From: Sphingomonas sp. ATCC 31555
Lineage (GTDB): Bacteria > Pseudomonadota > Alphaproteobacteria > Sphingomonadales > Sphingomonadaceae
Assembly (NCBI RefSeq): GCF_000282895.1
Contig: NZ_ALBQ01000059.1
Location: 62,001 to 126,000, forward strand
DNA: 64,000 bases
Reading direction: 5' to 3'
The first letter of the stretch is position 1; the number at the start of each line of letters is the position of its first letter. Positions 39,953-48,248 of the stretch are shown in pieces. The notes under the pieces were generated by a model. That model ran no database searches. It saw nothing but the letters and a program-made list of their open reading frames with translations, and was not told where the DNA came from. The position numbers and the translations under genes are program-made.

Positions 39953-42196
39953 ATGGCTAAGAACAGAACAAGAGCAGGGCTGCCGACGCGGCAGCAAATT
40001 CTCGATTTCATCGCATCGTCCGACACGCCTGCCGGCAAGCGCGAGATCGCGCGGGCGTTCGGGCTGAGCGCGCAGGACAAGATCCTGCTCAAGGCGCTCC
40101 TGAAGGATATGACCGACGAGGGGCTGATCGACGTCGCTCCCGGCCGTGCCTTCCACAAAATGGGTGGGCTGCCCAAGGTGACTGTGCTGCGCGTCACCGA
40201 TGCCGATGGGGACACGGTATGGGCGGTGCCCGAGCGCTGGGAAGCGGAACATGTGCCCGCGCCCCGCCTGCGCGTGCGCGAGGCCCGCGGCAAGCGATCG
40301 GCGCTTGGTGTCGGCGATCGCATCCTTGCCCGCACCGAAGAGGCCGGGAATGGCTGGATCGCGCATCCGATGAAGAAGCTCGCGCGCGGCGAGGAACTGA
40401 TGCTCGGCGTGCTCCACGAAGAGGGCGGCCGGATGTGGCTGCAGGGCGTCGAGAAGAAGGAACGGCGGGACTATCCCGTTTCCGACGCGGGCGGTGCCGA
40501 GCAGGGGGATCTCGTGCTTGCCGAGAAGACCGGCCGGCCGCCACGGATCACGGCCAAGGTGGTCGAGCGCCTGGGTGATCCGTTCGCCCCGCGCAGCTTC
40601 TCGCTAATTGCGATCCACCGGCACGGCATCCCCAACATCTTCTCGGAAGAGCTGTTGGAGGAGGCGGAGCGCGTAGCGCAGCAGCCACTGGGCGACGGGC
40701 GGGAGGATCTGCGCCACCTGCCGATCGTGGCGATCGACCCCGCCGATGCGCGCGACCACGACGATGCCGTCTGGGCGACCCCGGACGACGATCCCGCCAA
40801 TGAGGGCGGCTGGAAGGCGATCGTCGCGATTGCCGACGTGTCTTTCTACGTCCGGCCCGGGTCCGAGTTGGACCGCGAGGCGCGCAAGCGCGGCAATTCG
40901 GTATACTTCCCCGATCGCGTGGTGCCGATGCTTCCCGAGGTGCTTTCTGCGGACGTGTGTTCGCTGAAGGAAGGCGTCGATCGCGCTGCGTTGGCCTGTC
41001 ACCTGCAAGTAACGAAGGCCGGTGCGTTGAAGGGCTGGCGGTTCACCCGGGCGGTCGTGCGGCTCGCGGCGAACATCGCCTATGAGGATGCGCAGGCGGC
41101 GATCGACGGTACGTTGGAGAACGCGCTTACCGAAACCGCCTTGCGTCCGCTCTGGGATTGCTGGCGCGCGCTCGCCGCCGCGCGGAACGAGCGCGAGCCG
41201 CTCGATCTGGATCTGCCGGAGCGGCGGATCGTGCTGGACGAGAAGGGGCGGATCCTGTCCGTCGCTCCGCGCGAGCGGCTCGATGCGCACAAGCTGATCG
41301 AAGAATATATGATCGCCGCCAACGTGGCCGCCGCCAAGGCGCTGGAAGCGAAGAAGATGCCGGTGATGTACCGCATCCACGAGCCGCCCGCGCGCGAGAA
41401 GCTGACTGCGCTGAAGGAATATCTCAAGACCTTCGACATCGAATTCGCGCTGGGGCAGGTGATCCGCCCGGCGACGTTCAACCGCATCCTCGATCGGTTG
41501 GGCGAGGTGGATTTCCGCCCGCAGGTGATGGAACAGGTGCTGCGCACGCAGACCCAGGCCTATTACGGGCCGGAGAATGTCGGCCATTTCGGCCTGGCGC
41601 TTGGCTCCTACGCGCATTTCACCTCGCCTATCCGGCGCTATTCGGACCTGATCGTCCATCGGGCGCTGGTGGAGGCGTACCGATTGGGACCGGGCGGGCT
41701 GACCGCTGAGGATTCCGCATCAATGGATCGCATTGGCGAGACGATCAGCAAGCTCGAGCGCCGCGCCATGGAGGCAGAGCGCGAGACGATCGACCGCTAT
41801 GTCGCCGCCTATCTGGCCACCCATGTCGGCGAGGTGCTGGAAGCGCGGATCACCGGTGTGCAGAACTTCGGCTTTTTCGCCACGGTCGAGGGTGTGGGCG
41901 GCGACGGGCTGGTCTCCGTGCGCGATCTGGGTAGCGAGTATTTCCACTTCGACGAAGCCGCCAAGCGGCTGGTGGGCGAGCATAGCGGCGACGCGTTCGC
42001 CTTGGGGCAGCGGTTGGAACTGCGGCTGGTGGAGGCGAACCCCGTTTCGGGCGCGCTGCGCTTCGAACTGCCGGAGGGGAAGGGCGCCGGCGGCGGCGCT
42101 CCCCGTACGGGCCGACCCGGCAAGGGGGCGCCCAAGCGCGTGCTGCATCGACGTGGGCGGCCTTCCAACATCCGGCATCAGGGACGGAAGCGGTAG
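39953..42196 (+). CDS. rnr: Ribonuclease R
   Basis: A 3'-5' exoribonuclease of 747 aa that degrades structured RNA. It has an N-terminal winged-helix part (RQQILDFIASSDTPAGKREIARAFGL), cold-shock-like domains, the RNB catalytic core with IVAIDPADARDHDDAVW (about residues 260-275, the Asp cluster binding Mg) and TSPIRRYSDLIVHRALV, an S1 domain (about 620-705) and a basic Gly/Lys/Arg tail. The ATG at 39953 is used; a longer frame starts inside the previous gene. A housekeeping gene outside the polysaccharide region. Confidence 0.96.
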   Translation: MAKNRTRAGLPTRQQILDFIASSDTPAGKREIARAFGLSAQDKILLKALLKDMTDEGLIDVAPGRAFHKMGGLPKVTVLRVTDADGDTVWAVPERWEAEHVPAPRLRVREARGKRSALGVGDRILARTEEAGNGWIAHPMKKLARGEELMLGVLHEEGGRMWLQGVEKKERRDYPVSDAGGAEQGDLVLAEKTGRPPRITAKVVERLGDPFAPRSFSLIAIHRHGIPNIFSEELLEEAERVAQQPLGDGREDLRHLPIVAIDPADARDHDDAVWATPDDDPANEGGWKAIVAIADVSFYVRPGSELDREARKRGNSVYFPDRVVPMLPEVLSADVCSLKEGVDRAALACHLQVTKAGALKGWRFTRAVVRLAANIAYEDAQAAIDGTLENALTETALRPLWDCWRALAAARNEREPLDLDLPERRIVLDEKGRILSVAPRERLDAHKLIEEYMIAANVAAAKALEAKKMPVMYRIHEPPAREKLTALKEYLKTFDIEFALGQVIRPATFNRILDRLGEVDFRPQVMEQVLRTQTQAYYGPENVGHFGLALGSYAHFTSPIRRYSDLIVHRALVEAYRLGPGGLTAEDSASMDRIGETISKLERRAMEAERETIDRYVAAYLATHVGEVLEARITGVQNFGFFATVEGVGGDGLVSVRDLGSEYFHFDEAAKRLVGEHSGDAFALGQRLELRLVEANPVSGALRFELPEGKGAGGGAPRTGRPGKGAPKRVLHRRGRPSNIRHQGRKR

Positions 42197-42337
42197 CTCC
42201 GGCTCCGAAGTGGGTGAACATAGCGATCAGTGGTGGAAGCCGCTTACCAAAGTCAGTGCATTGCAGGGGCAGGCGCGCTACAAGCCGGCAACGCACATGA
42301 TACAGTAGCGGAACGATGCAATGCAGTGGGGAGCCCG

Positions 42338-43348
42338 ATGACCACACGCCCGACGATCAAGGAAGTCTCGAAGATCGCAGGCGTTTCGTTCAAGACGGTT
42401 TCCCGCGTCCTCAACAATGAAAAGCATGTCAGCGACGAAACCCGGCGCCGGGTGGAGGAAGTCGTTGCACAGCTCAACTTCCGCCCCAGCCATGCCGCGC
42501 GCATCCTCGCGGGCAGGCGCTCGTTTCAGGTTGCGCTACTCTACGATAACCCCAGTCCCTATTACGTCTTCCACATCCAGGCGGGCGCGATGGAGCGCTG
42601 CGGCGAACTGGGATATCGCCTGCTGATGCAGCCCGTGGACAGCACCGCACGACATCTGGCGAAGGATGTGCTCGCGCTGGTCGACGAGGCCCATCTCGAC
42701 GGCCTGATCCTGTCGCCGCCGCTTACCGAAATGCCGGATCTGATCGATGCGCTGGACAAGCGGAAGCTGCCCTATGTCCGCATCGCGCCGGGGCTGCGCA
42801 AAGGCCATGGACTGTCGACGACCATGGACGACGTGGCCGCCGCGCGCGAAATTACCCGCCACCTGATCGATCTCGGGCACTGCGCGATCGCCTTTGTCTC
42901 CGGGCCGGAAAGCCATGTCTCGTCCAAGGATCGCATGGCCGGCTATCGTCAGGAACTGGAAGCACATGGCATCCTGTTCGACCCTGCGCTGGTGATTGCC
43001 GGCGATTACAGCTTCGCTTCCGGTGGCGCCGCCGCGCGGGCGCTGCTGGCGCGCAATCCGCGACCGACGGCGATCTTCGCTGGCAATGACGATATGGCGG
43101 CCGGCGCGCTTGCCGCGGCGCACGAAGCCGATCTCGGCGTGCCCGACGCGCTTTCGATCGCCGGGTTCGACGACAGCGATCTTGCCCGCGCGGTATGGCC
43201 GCCCTTGACGACGATCCGCCAGCCGGTGCGCCAGCTTGCCTATGCGGCGGTGGACCTGATGCTTTCCGGCCAGGCGCTTGCGCCGCAGTTGACGCTGGAC
43301 CACGAACTCAAGATTCGCGCGACCACGGGACCGGCGCCCAAGGCATAG
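42338..43348 (+). CDS. LacI-family transcriptional regulator
   Basis: A 336-aa repressor. The N-terminal helix-turn-helix PTIKEVSKIAGVSFKTVSRVLNNEKHVSDETRRRVEE is followed by the hinge ARILAGRRSFQVALLYDNPSPYY and a periplasmic-binding-protein-like sensor domain (FVSGPESHVSSKDRMAGY, AIFAGNDDMAAGAL, SIAGFDDSDLARAVWPPLTTIRQP). ATG 42338 follows GTGGGGAG. No sugar-catabolic or transport gene is adjacent, so its target cannot be named. A LacI-type palindrome lies upstream of spsB at 6012-6025. Confidence 0.93.
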   Translation: MTTRPTIKEVSKIAGVSFKTVSRVLNNEKHVSDETRRRVEEVVAQLNFRPSHAARILAGRRSFQVALLYDNPSPYYVFHIQAGAMERCGELGYRLLMQPVDSTARHLAKDVLALVDEAHLDGLILSPPLTEMPDLIDALDKRKLPYVRIAPGLRKGHGLSTTMDDVAAAREITRHLIDLGHCAIAFVSGPESHVSSKDRMAGYRQELEAHGILFDPALVIAGDYSFASGGAAARALLARNPRPTAIFAGNDDMAAGALAAAHEADLGVPDALSIAGFDDSDLARAVWPPLTTIRQPVRQLAYAAVDLMLSGQALAPQLTLDHELKIRATTGPAPKA

Positions 43349-43475
43349 CGGCGGGTCGCCGCCGGATCCTCGCGTAGCACACGCGGCACTTGCGCCGGAT
43401 CTCCGCAGCGCGCCCAAAATCGGCCCGGTCCCGTAACAAGACGGCGTTAACCATCATTGCCGCTGGCCGAAATCC

Positions 43476-43491
43476 TAAACGGCGCGTTAAC
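43476..43491. promoter_or_regulatory. CtrA-like site upstream of a small protein gene
   Basis: TAAA, seven bases (CGGCGCG), then TTAAC matches TTAA-N7-TTAAC with one mismatch and resembles, in mirrored form, the motif at 7040-7055. It ends 7 bp before the ATG at 43499, so the transcript start would have to be very close or elsewhere. Confidence 0.25.
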
Positions 43492-43498
43492 TTTGGGC

Positions 43499-43663
43499 AT
43501 GCAGCGTACCCTGACCATACGCGACGCCCAGCGTCATGCCTTTCGCAGCCATGTGCGGGCGACGATGTCGCGCCACCGCAAGGCGAAGGACGATGGCGAT
43601 GTGCGGCTGTTCCTGCTCAGCTTCGCCGCCTTCTTCACCTGTTTCTATACGTTCCTGCTGTAA
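43499..43663 (+). CDS. Small single-helix membrane protein, function unknown
   Basis: A 54-aa frame: a basic N-terminal half (RHAFRSHVRATMSRHRKAK) followed by a C-terminal hydrophobic segment VRLFLLSFAAFFTCFYTFLL, giving a probable tail-anchored or single-pass protein. I do not recognise the family. It stands alone between the LacI gene and the convergent MFS gene, with the CtrA-like motif just upstream. It is supported by composition and an ATG, but the ribosome site is weak. Confidence 0.5.
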   Translation: MQRTLTIRDAQRHAFRSHVRATMSRHRKAKDDGDVRLFLLSFAAFFTCFYTFLL

Positions 43664-43723
43664 GGATCGGCCAGCACCACCGGCTGGGGCAGCCCTGCGC
43701 AGGATCGCCTCGCGGGCGAAGGT

Positions 43724-45019
43724 TTAGCCGTTCCGGCAATCGCCGCGGCGCGGCACGTCGCCTTCCTTGTAGAGCAGCCGGGCGCAGGCCGCCGAGGCCA
43801 GCGCCAGCGCTACCACTACCCACAGCGAATCCTCCACGCGCACGCCCGGAATGCGGGTGAACGCGAAAATGCCGACCGATCCGAGCACCATCGCCCCTGA
43901 ATTCACAACATTGTTCGCCGCCACCGTGCGCGCGGTCTGCGACTTTTCGACCGTGGTGGTGAGGAAGGCGTAGAGCGGTACCACGAACATGCCGCCGGTG
44001 ACGGCGATCATCGCGAGATCGCCGAGTACGTGCCAGGCTGCCGGCATCCGCACGAAGTCCAGGGTCTTCAGAAGCGGGCCGTCATGCACCGGCCAATAGC
44101 GGGCGGCGAAGTGGAAATCGATGACGAACGCCGCCATCGCCAGCACCGAAGGCACGCAGTATCGCGCGGAGACATTGCCCTTCAGCAGCTTGTTGATGAT
44201 GACCGAGCCGATCGCGATGCCGATCGAGAAGATGCCCAGGAACACGCTCGCCACGTCCTTCTGCGCGTGAAACACGTTCTTGACGAGCGGGGGAAACAGA
44301 ACGCCGAGCACCGCCGCGATCGACCAGAAGACGCTGATCGATACGATTGCCAGGAACAGGCGGCGGATGTGCATCGTCGCGGAGATCAGCCGGGCGGATG
44401 CCCGAAAAATATTGAAGTCGATCTCGAGGTGCGTGAGCGGCGGCGCGGGCGGGATCTTGAGCGATGCGAACCAGCCCGTCAGCGCAATTCCGATCACCGC
44501 AACGGCCGCAGCATGGGCGCTGAGCAGCCCGCCGGCGATCGTCCCGAACAGGATCGCGATATAGGTGCCCGCCTCGATCATGCCGGTGCCGCCCAGCACG
44601 TCGTCCTCCGCCAGATGCTGCGGCAAGATCGCGTATTTGATCGGGCCGAAAAAGGTGGAGTGCACGCCCATGCCGATCAGGGCGACCAGCATCAGCGGCA
44701 GGCTGGCGAGGAAGATTCCGGTGGCGCCGACCAGCATGATCGCCACTTCCGCTGCCTTGATGATCCGCATGATCCGCGCCTTGTCATGCGTGTCGGCCAG
44801 TTGGCCGGCAAGCGCGGAGAACAGGAAGAAGGGCAGGATGAAGATGCCGGTCGCGATCGCGCTGAACTGGGTCTCCTGCTCCACCGAGTTGAAAATCTGG
44901 TAGGTCGCGAAAAAGATCATCGCGTTCTTGAAGAGGTTGTCGTTGAACGCTCCCAGGAACTGCGTGACGAACAAGGGCAGGAACCGGCGCTCCTTCATGA
45001 GCCCGAGCGCACCGATCAT
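43724..45019 (-). CDS. MFS transporter, LplT-like
   Basis: A 431-aa major facilitator protein with about 12 hydrophobic segments. RFLPLFVTQFLGAFNDNLFKNAMIFFATYQ, LPFFLFSALAGQLADTHDKARIMRIIKAAEV and GMGVHSTFFGPIKYAILPQHLAEDDVLGGTGMIEAGTYIAIL match the lysophospholipid transporter LplT group. The reading frame runs far upstream, but ATG 45019 has AAGGGGAG about 9 nt ahead and begins the conserved part; an ATG at 45070 is less likely. LplT in enterics flips lysophospholipids for re-acylation by Aas; no aas gene is adjacent here. Confidence 0.85.
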   Translation of the reverse strand: MIGALGLMKERRFLPLFVTQFLGAFNDNLFKNAMIFFATYQIFNSVEQETQFSAIATGIFILPFFLFSALAGQLADTHDKARIMRIIKAAEVAIMLVGATGIFLASLPLMLVALIGMGVHSTFFGPIKYAILPQHLAEDDVLGGTGMIEAGTYIAILFGTIAGGLLSAHAAAVAVIGIALTGWFASLKIPPAPPLTHLEIDFNIFRASARLISATMHIRRLFLAIVSISVFWSIAAVLGVLFPPLVKNVFHAQKDVASVFLGIFSIGIAIGSVIINKLLKGNVSARYCVPSVLAMAAFVIDFHFAARYWPVHDGPLLKTLDFVRMPAAWHVLGDLAMIAVTGGMFVVPLYAFLTTTVEKSQTARTVAANNVVNSGAMVLGSVGIFAFTRIPGVRVEDSLWVVVALALASAACARLLYKEGDVPRRGDCRNG

Positions 45020-45130
45020 TCGATATATGCTCCCCTTGACGCGGTCTTCCGCTCGGTGAAGGGGCGGCATACCGGGGGGCGGGCGCGGCTTCAATCGATT
45101 AATCCTCGGGCTTGGGAACGAGAGGGGAAC

Positions 45131-45925
45131 ATGGCACGCGAAGAAGCGACCAGCGCGCTCGAGGTGCCGGCCAGCCTGGCGGTGGCGGGGCGGCGCTGGT
45201 TTCGGGATCGGGTGGGCGAATCCGGCTGTGCGGTCTATCGCCTGACGGAAGACGGATCGGACGATCTTTACCTGAAGGTGGCGCACGGCCCAGTCGTGAC
45301 CGATCTGGTCGATGAGGCGGTGCGCCTGCGCTGGCTGGCGCCCTATCTGCCGGTGGCGCCGCTGCATGGCTTCGTGCTTGAATCGGATTCGGCCTGGCTG
45401 CTCACCGGCCGGCTGCCGGGGCGCACGGCATATCAGCTGCTCGAACGCGATCCGTCCGCTGCACCGGTGCTGGCAGCTTCGCTCGCCCGTTTCCTCCGCC
45501 GCCTTCATGCGTTGCCGGCCGATCGCTGCCCGTTCAACGCCGATCACCGCCTGCGGCTTGCCGCAGCACGCGATCGCATCGACGCCGGCCTGGTGGACGA
45601 AAGCGACTTCGACGATGCCCGGATCGGCATGTCGGCCGAACAGGTGTGGGACGCAATGATGGCGGCGCTGCCGCCGGCCTTCGACCGGGTGGTAACGCAT
45701 GGCGACATCTCGCTCGACAACTTGCTGGTTGTGGAGGGCGAGGTGGTCGGCTGTATCGATCTGGGGCGGGTGGGCGTCGCCGATCCGTGGCAGGATCTGG
45801 CGATCCTGTGGAACAGCCTGCAGGAGTTCGGCGATGGCGCGGCGCAGGCGATGCTGGACGCCTATGGCGTCGCGCTCGATGGCGCGAGGCTCGACTTCCA
45901 CCTTCGCCTGGACGAATTGTTCTGA
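45131..45925 (+). CDS. Aminoglycoside 3'-phosphotransferase-like kinase
   Basis: A 264-aa member of the APH(3') kinase fold. LYLKVAHGP contains the ATP-binding Lys, and the catalytic loop VVTHGDISLDNLLV (D..N) is followed by GCIDLGRVGVADPWQDLAILWNSLQEFG, the metal-binding Asp and the arrangement of APH(3') enzymes. ATG 45131 follows GAGAGGGGAAC. It is divergent from the MFS gene across about 110 bp. Chromosomal relatives may act on other substrates, so resistance is not implied. Confidence 0.85.
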   Translation: MAREEATSALEVPASLAVAGRRWFRDRVGESGCAVYRLTEDGSDDLYLKVAHGPVVTDLVDEAVRLRWLAPYLPVAPLHGFVLESDSAWLLTGRLPGRTAYQLLERDPSAAPVLAASLARFLRRLHALPADRCPFNADHRLRLAAARDRIDAGLVDESDFDDARIGMSAEQVWDAMMAALPPAFDRVVTHGDISLDNLLVVEGEVVGCIDLGRVGVADPWQDLAILWNSLQEFGDGAAQAMLDAYGVALDGARLDFHLRLDELF

Positions 45926-45978
45926 GCCGGGGAGCTTTATCGCTCCCCCGCGCGTACCGGCGGTGCTAGGACTTTTGC

Positions 45979-46533
45979 ATGTTGACGTTGCCGAATATCC
46001 TGACGCTCTCCCGGATCTTCGCCGTGCCGTTGCTGGTGGGGTTCCTGTGGTGGCCGCATTGGGCACCGGGATTTGCGATCGCTTTCGCGCTCTATTGCCT
46101 GATGGGCATCACCGACTATTTCGACGGTTATCTGGCGCGCGCCCAGGGCACGGTGTCCAAGCTGGGCATCTTCCTCGATCCGATCGCCGACAAGATCATG
46201 GTCGCGGCGGTGATCCTTATCCTGGTGGGGAAAGGCGTGATCGCCGACTGGCATGTCATCGCCGCCTTGGTGATTTTGCTGCGCGAGATCGCTGTATCGG
46301 GGCTCCGCGAGTTCCTCGGCGGGCTGCAGGTGTCCGTGCCGGTTTCGCGGTTGGCGAAGTGGAAGACGGCGCTGCAACTGGTATCGCTGGGCGCGCTGAT
46401 CCTGTCCGGCGCGCTCCCGGAATGGCCCTGGGTCTTGGCAGTGGGGCTCGCAACGCTGTGGAGTGCCGCGGCGCTGACCGCGATTACCGGCTGGGATTAT
46501 CTGCGGGTCGGCCTGAGCCATATGGACAGCTGA
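45979..46533 (+). CDS. pgsA: CDP-diacylglycerol-glycerol-3-phosphate 3-phosphatidyltransferase
   Basis: Makes phosphatidylglycerophosphate in the inner membrane. The 184-aa protein has the CDP-alcohol phosphotransferase signature DYFDGYLARAQGTVSKLGIFLDPIADK (Asp, Gly, Ala-Arg and two Asp spaced as DG-x2-AR-x8-G-x3-D-x3-D) and several membrane helices. It begins MLTLPNILTLSRIFAVPLLV, typical of PgsA. Its stop overlaps the moaD ATG by 1 bp. Confidence 0.96.
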   Translation: MLTLPNILTLSRIFAVPLLVGFLWWPHWAPGFAIAFALYCLMGITDYFDGYLARAQGTVSKLGIFLDPIADKIMVAAVILILVGKGVIADWHVIAALVILLREIAVSGLREFLGGLQVSVPVSRLAKWKTALQLVSLGALILSGALPEWPWVLAVGLATLWSAAALTAITGWDYLRVGLSHMDS

Positions 46534-46790
46534 TGGCGATCACCATGCTCTATTTCGCCTGGGTGCGTGAGCGGGTGGGCACCGGCGAGGAGCAGGTCGA
46601 ACCGCCGGCCGCCGTGCGCAACGTGGCGGACCTGATCGACTGGCTGGCCGGCCGCAGCGATGGGCATGCCGCGGCGCTGGCCGAGCCTGCCAAGCTGCGC
46701 GCCGCGATCGACCAGCGCTTCGTGCCCCTCGACGCGCTGCTGGGTGATGCCCGTGAAGTGGCGATTTTCCCGCCGGTGACCGGCGGATGA
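46533..46790 (+). CDS. moaD: Molybdopterin synthase small subunit MoaD
   Basis: Ubiquitin-like sulfur carrier (85 aa) for molybdopterin synthesis. It starts MAITMLYFAWVRERVG and ends EVAIFPPVTGG; the terminal Gly-Gly is the site of thiocarboxylation. It overlaps pgsA by 1 bp and moaE by 4 bp (ATGA), so the three genes are translationally coupled. Confidence 0.95.
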   Translation: MAITMLYFAWVRERVGTGEEQVEPPAAVRNVADLIDWLAGRSDGHAAALAEPAKLRAAIDQRFVPLDALLGDAREVAIFPPVTGG

Positions 46791-47224
46791 TCCGCGTCTC
46801 CGTCGATCCCGCGCCCATCGAACTGGCGATGGAAGTGGCGGCACTGGAAGAGCGCGGAGCAGGCGGCGTTGCAACTTTCACCGGCGTGGTTCGAACGGAT
46901 GACGGCGTTTTGGCGCTGGAACTCGAACATTATCCGGGCATGACGGAGGCGGCGCTCTGCGCGCTCGCGGAAGCGGCGGTGGACCGCTGGAACCTGCTGG
47001 GCGTCACCATCGTCCACCGGGTCGGGCGGATGACGGCGGGGGAGCGCATCGTGTTCGTCGGTACCGCCGCCGCGCATCGGCGCGAGGCGCTGGAAGCCTG
47101 CGCCTATCTGATCGACCGACTGAAGACCGACGCGCCCTTCTGGAAGCGCGAATGGCTGGCGGGCGGCACGCGCTGGGTGGAGCCCCGCACGGGCGACCAC
47201 GACGCTGCCGCTAGCTGGAACTAG
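46787..47224 (+). CDS. moaE: Molybdopterin synthase large subunit MoaE
   Basis: Catalytic subunit (145 aa) that inserts two sulfurs into precursor Z with MoaD. GGVATFTGVVRTDDGVLALELEHYPGMTEAAL, VTIVHRVGRMTAGERIVFVGTAAAHRREALEACAYLIDRLKTDAPFWKRE match MoaE, including the active-site Lys in the DRLKTDAPFWK region. It ends 19 bp from the convergent oxyR stop. Confidence 0.95.
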   Translation: MIRVSVDPAPIELAMEVAALEERGAGGVATFTGVVRTDDGVLALELEHYPGMTEAALCALAEAAVDRWNLLGVTIVHRVGRMTAGERIVFVGTAAAHRREALEACAYLIDRLKTDAPFWKREWLAGGTRWVEPRTGDHDAAASWN

Positions 47225-47242
47225 AGCATCTCGCTTTAGCGT

Positions 47243-48145
47243 TCAGGCCCGCGCTGCGGCCAGCACGTCCGCCAGCAATCGAAAGTCGCGTTCGCGGGGA
47301 GAGGCCTTGCGCCAGACCAGGGCGATGTGGCGCGAGGCATTGGCTGCGTCGAGCGGCCGTGCCTTGACCGAGGTATGCTCCAGGATGCCGGCGTCCACCG
47401 CCATCTCCGGCAGCATCGTCACGCCCAGGCCATTGTCCACCATCTGCACCATGGTGTGGAGCGACGTGCCGAGCATCGTCGCCTCCGCACGCATCTCCGG
47501 CCGGTTGCAGGCGGCAAGGGCATGGTCCTTCAGGCAGTGCCCGTCTTCCAGCATCAGCAGCCTGGTTTCGTCGATCGCGTCGGGGTGGATCGATGGGCTC
47601 GGCGTCATCTCGCCTTCCCGAAACGCGACGAACAGTCGGTCGTCGAACAGCCGTGCGCTCTCCACATCGCCGCAGGAGAAGGGCAGCGCGAGCAGCACGC
47701 AATCCGTGCGGCCATGGCTCAGCGCCTCGCAAGCCTGTCCGCTCGTTTCCTCGCGCAGATAGAGCTTGAGGTCGGGATATTGCTGGCGGAGCCGCGGCAG
47801 GATGCGGGGCAGCAGGAACGGCGCGATGGTGGGGATCACGCTCATCCGCATTTCGCCCGAGAGGGGGCGTCCGGCGGCGCGGGCGAGATCGCCCAGCTCG
47901 TCAGCTTCACGCAAGACCCGGCGGGCCTTCTCCACGATTCGCTCGCCTAGGGGCGTAAAGCGCACCACCCGGCGGGTCCGCTCGACCAGTACCACGCCGA
48001 TCAGCGTCTCCAGCTCGCGAATACCGGCGGAAAGGGTGGACTGGGTGACGAAACATGCCTCTGCAGCACGCCCGAAATGGCCGGCGTCATGCAGCGCGAC
48101 CAGATATTGCAGCTGTTTCAGGGTCGGCAGGTAGGTTTGCGCCAA
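47243..48145 (-). CDS. oxyR: Hydrogen-peroxide-responsive regulator OxyR (LysR family)
   Basis: A 300-aa LysR regulator. The N-terminal helix-turn-helix is LVALHDAGHFGRAAEACFVTQSTLSAGIRELE. The sensing pair is present as DGHCLKDHALAAC, Cys204 and Cys213, nine apart as in E. coli OxyR (199/208), so a redox disulfide switch is expected. It lies downstream of ahpC and ahpF on the same strand, about 100 bp after ahpF, and is separated from it by a strong hairpin. It probably activates ahpC. Confidence 0.93.
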   Translation of the reverse strand: MAQTYLPTLKQLQYLVALHDAGHFGRAAEACFVTQSTLSAGIRELETLIGVVLVERTRRVVRFTPLGERIVEKARRVLREADELGDLARAAGRPLSGEMRMSVIPTIAPFLLPRILPRLRQQYPDLKLYLREETSGQACEALSHGRTDCVLLALPFSCGDVESARLFDDRLFVAFREGEMTPSPSIHPDAIDETRLLMLEDGHCLKDHALAACNRPEMRAEATMLGTSLHTMVQMVDNGLGVTMLPEMAVDAGILEHTSVKARPLDAANASRHIALVWRKASPRERDFRLLADVLAAARA

Positions 48146-48215
48146 TGATCGCCTCTATCGATTGTAGGCCGGATATATAGTGGCTGCCTCGAATATAGGA
48201 AGCGAATAGCAGAAG

Positions 48216-48243
48216 GCTCCCCTCCCGCAAGCGGGAGGGGAGC
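48216..48243 (-). terminator. Hairpin after ahpF
   Basis: GCTCCCCTCCCGC and GCGGGAGGGGAGC form a perfect 13-bp stem with a 2-nt loop gap directly behind the ahpF stop. The downstream T content is low, so this may be a terminator or a short palindromic repeat element. Confidence 0.55.
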
Positions 48244-48248
48244 AGGGC

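Noticed and set aside
44030..45130. Apparent N-terminal extension of the APH-like kinase
   Set aside because: Lies antisense to the MFS gene; a good ribosome site precedes the ATG at 45131.
45020..46066. Upstream extension of the MFS frame on the minus strand
   Set aside because: Antisense to the APH-like gene; conserved MFS sequence begins after the ATG at 45019.
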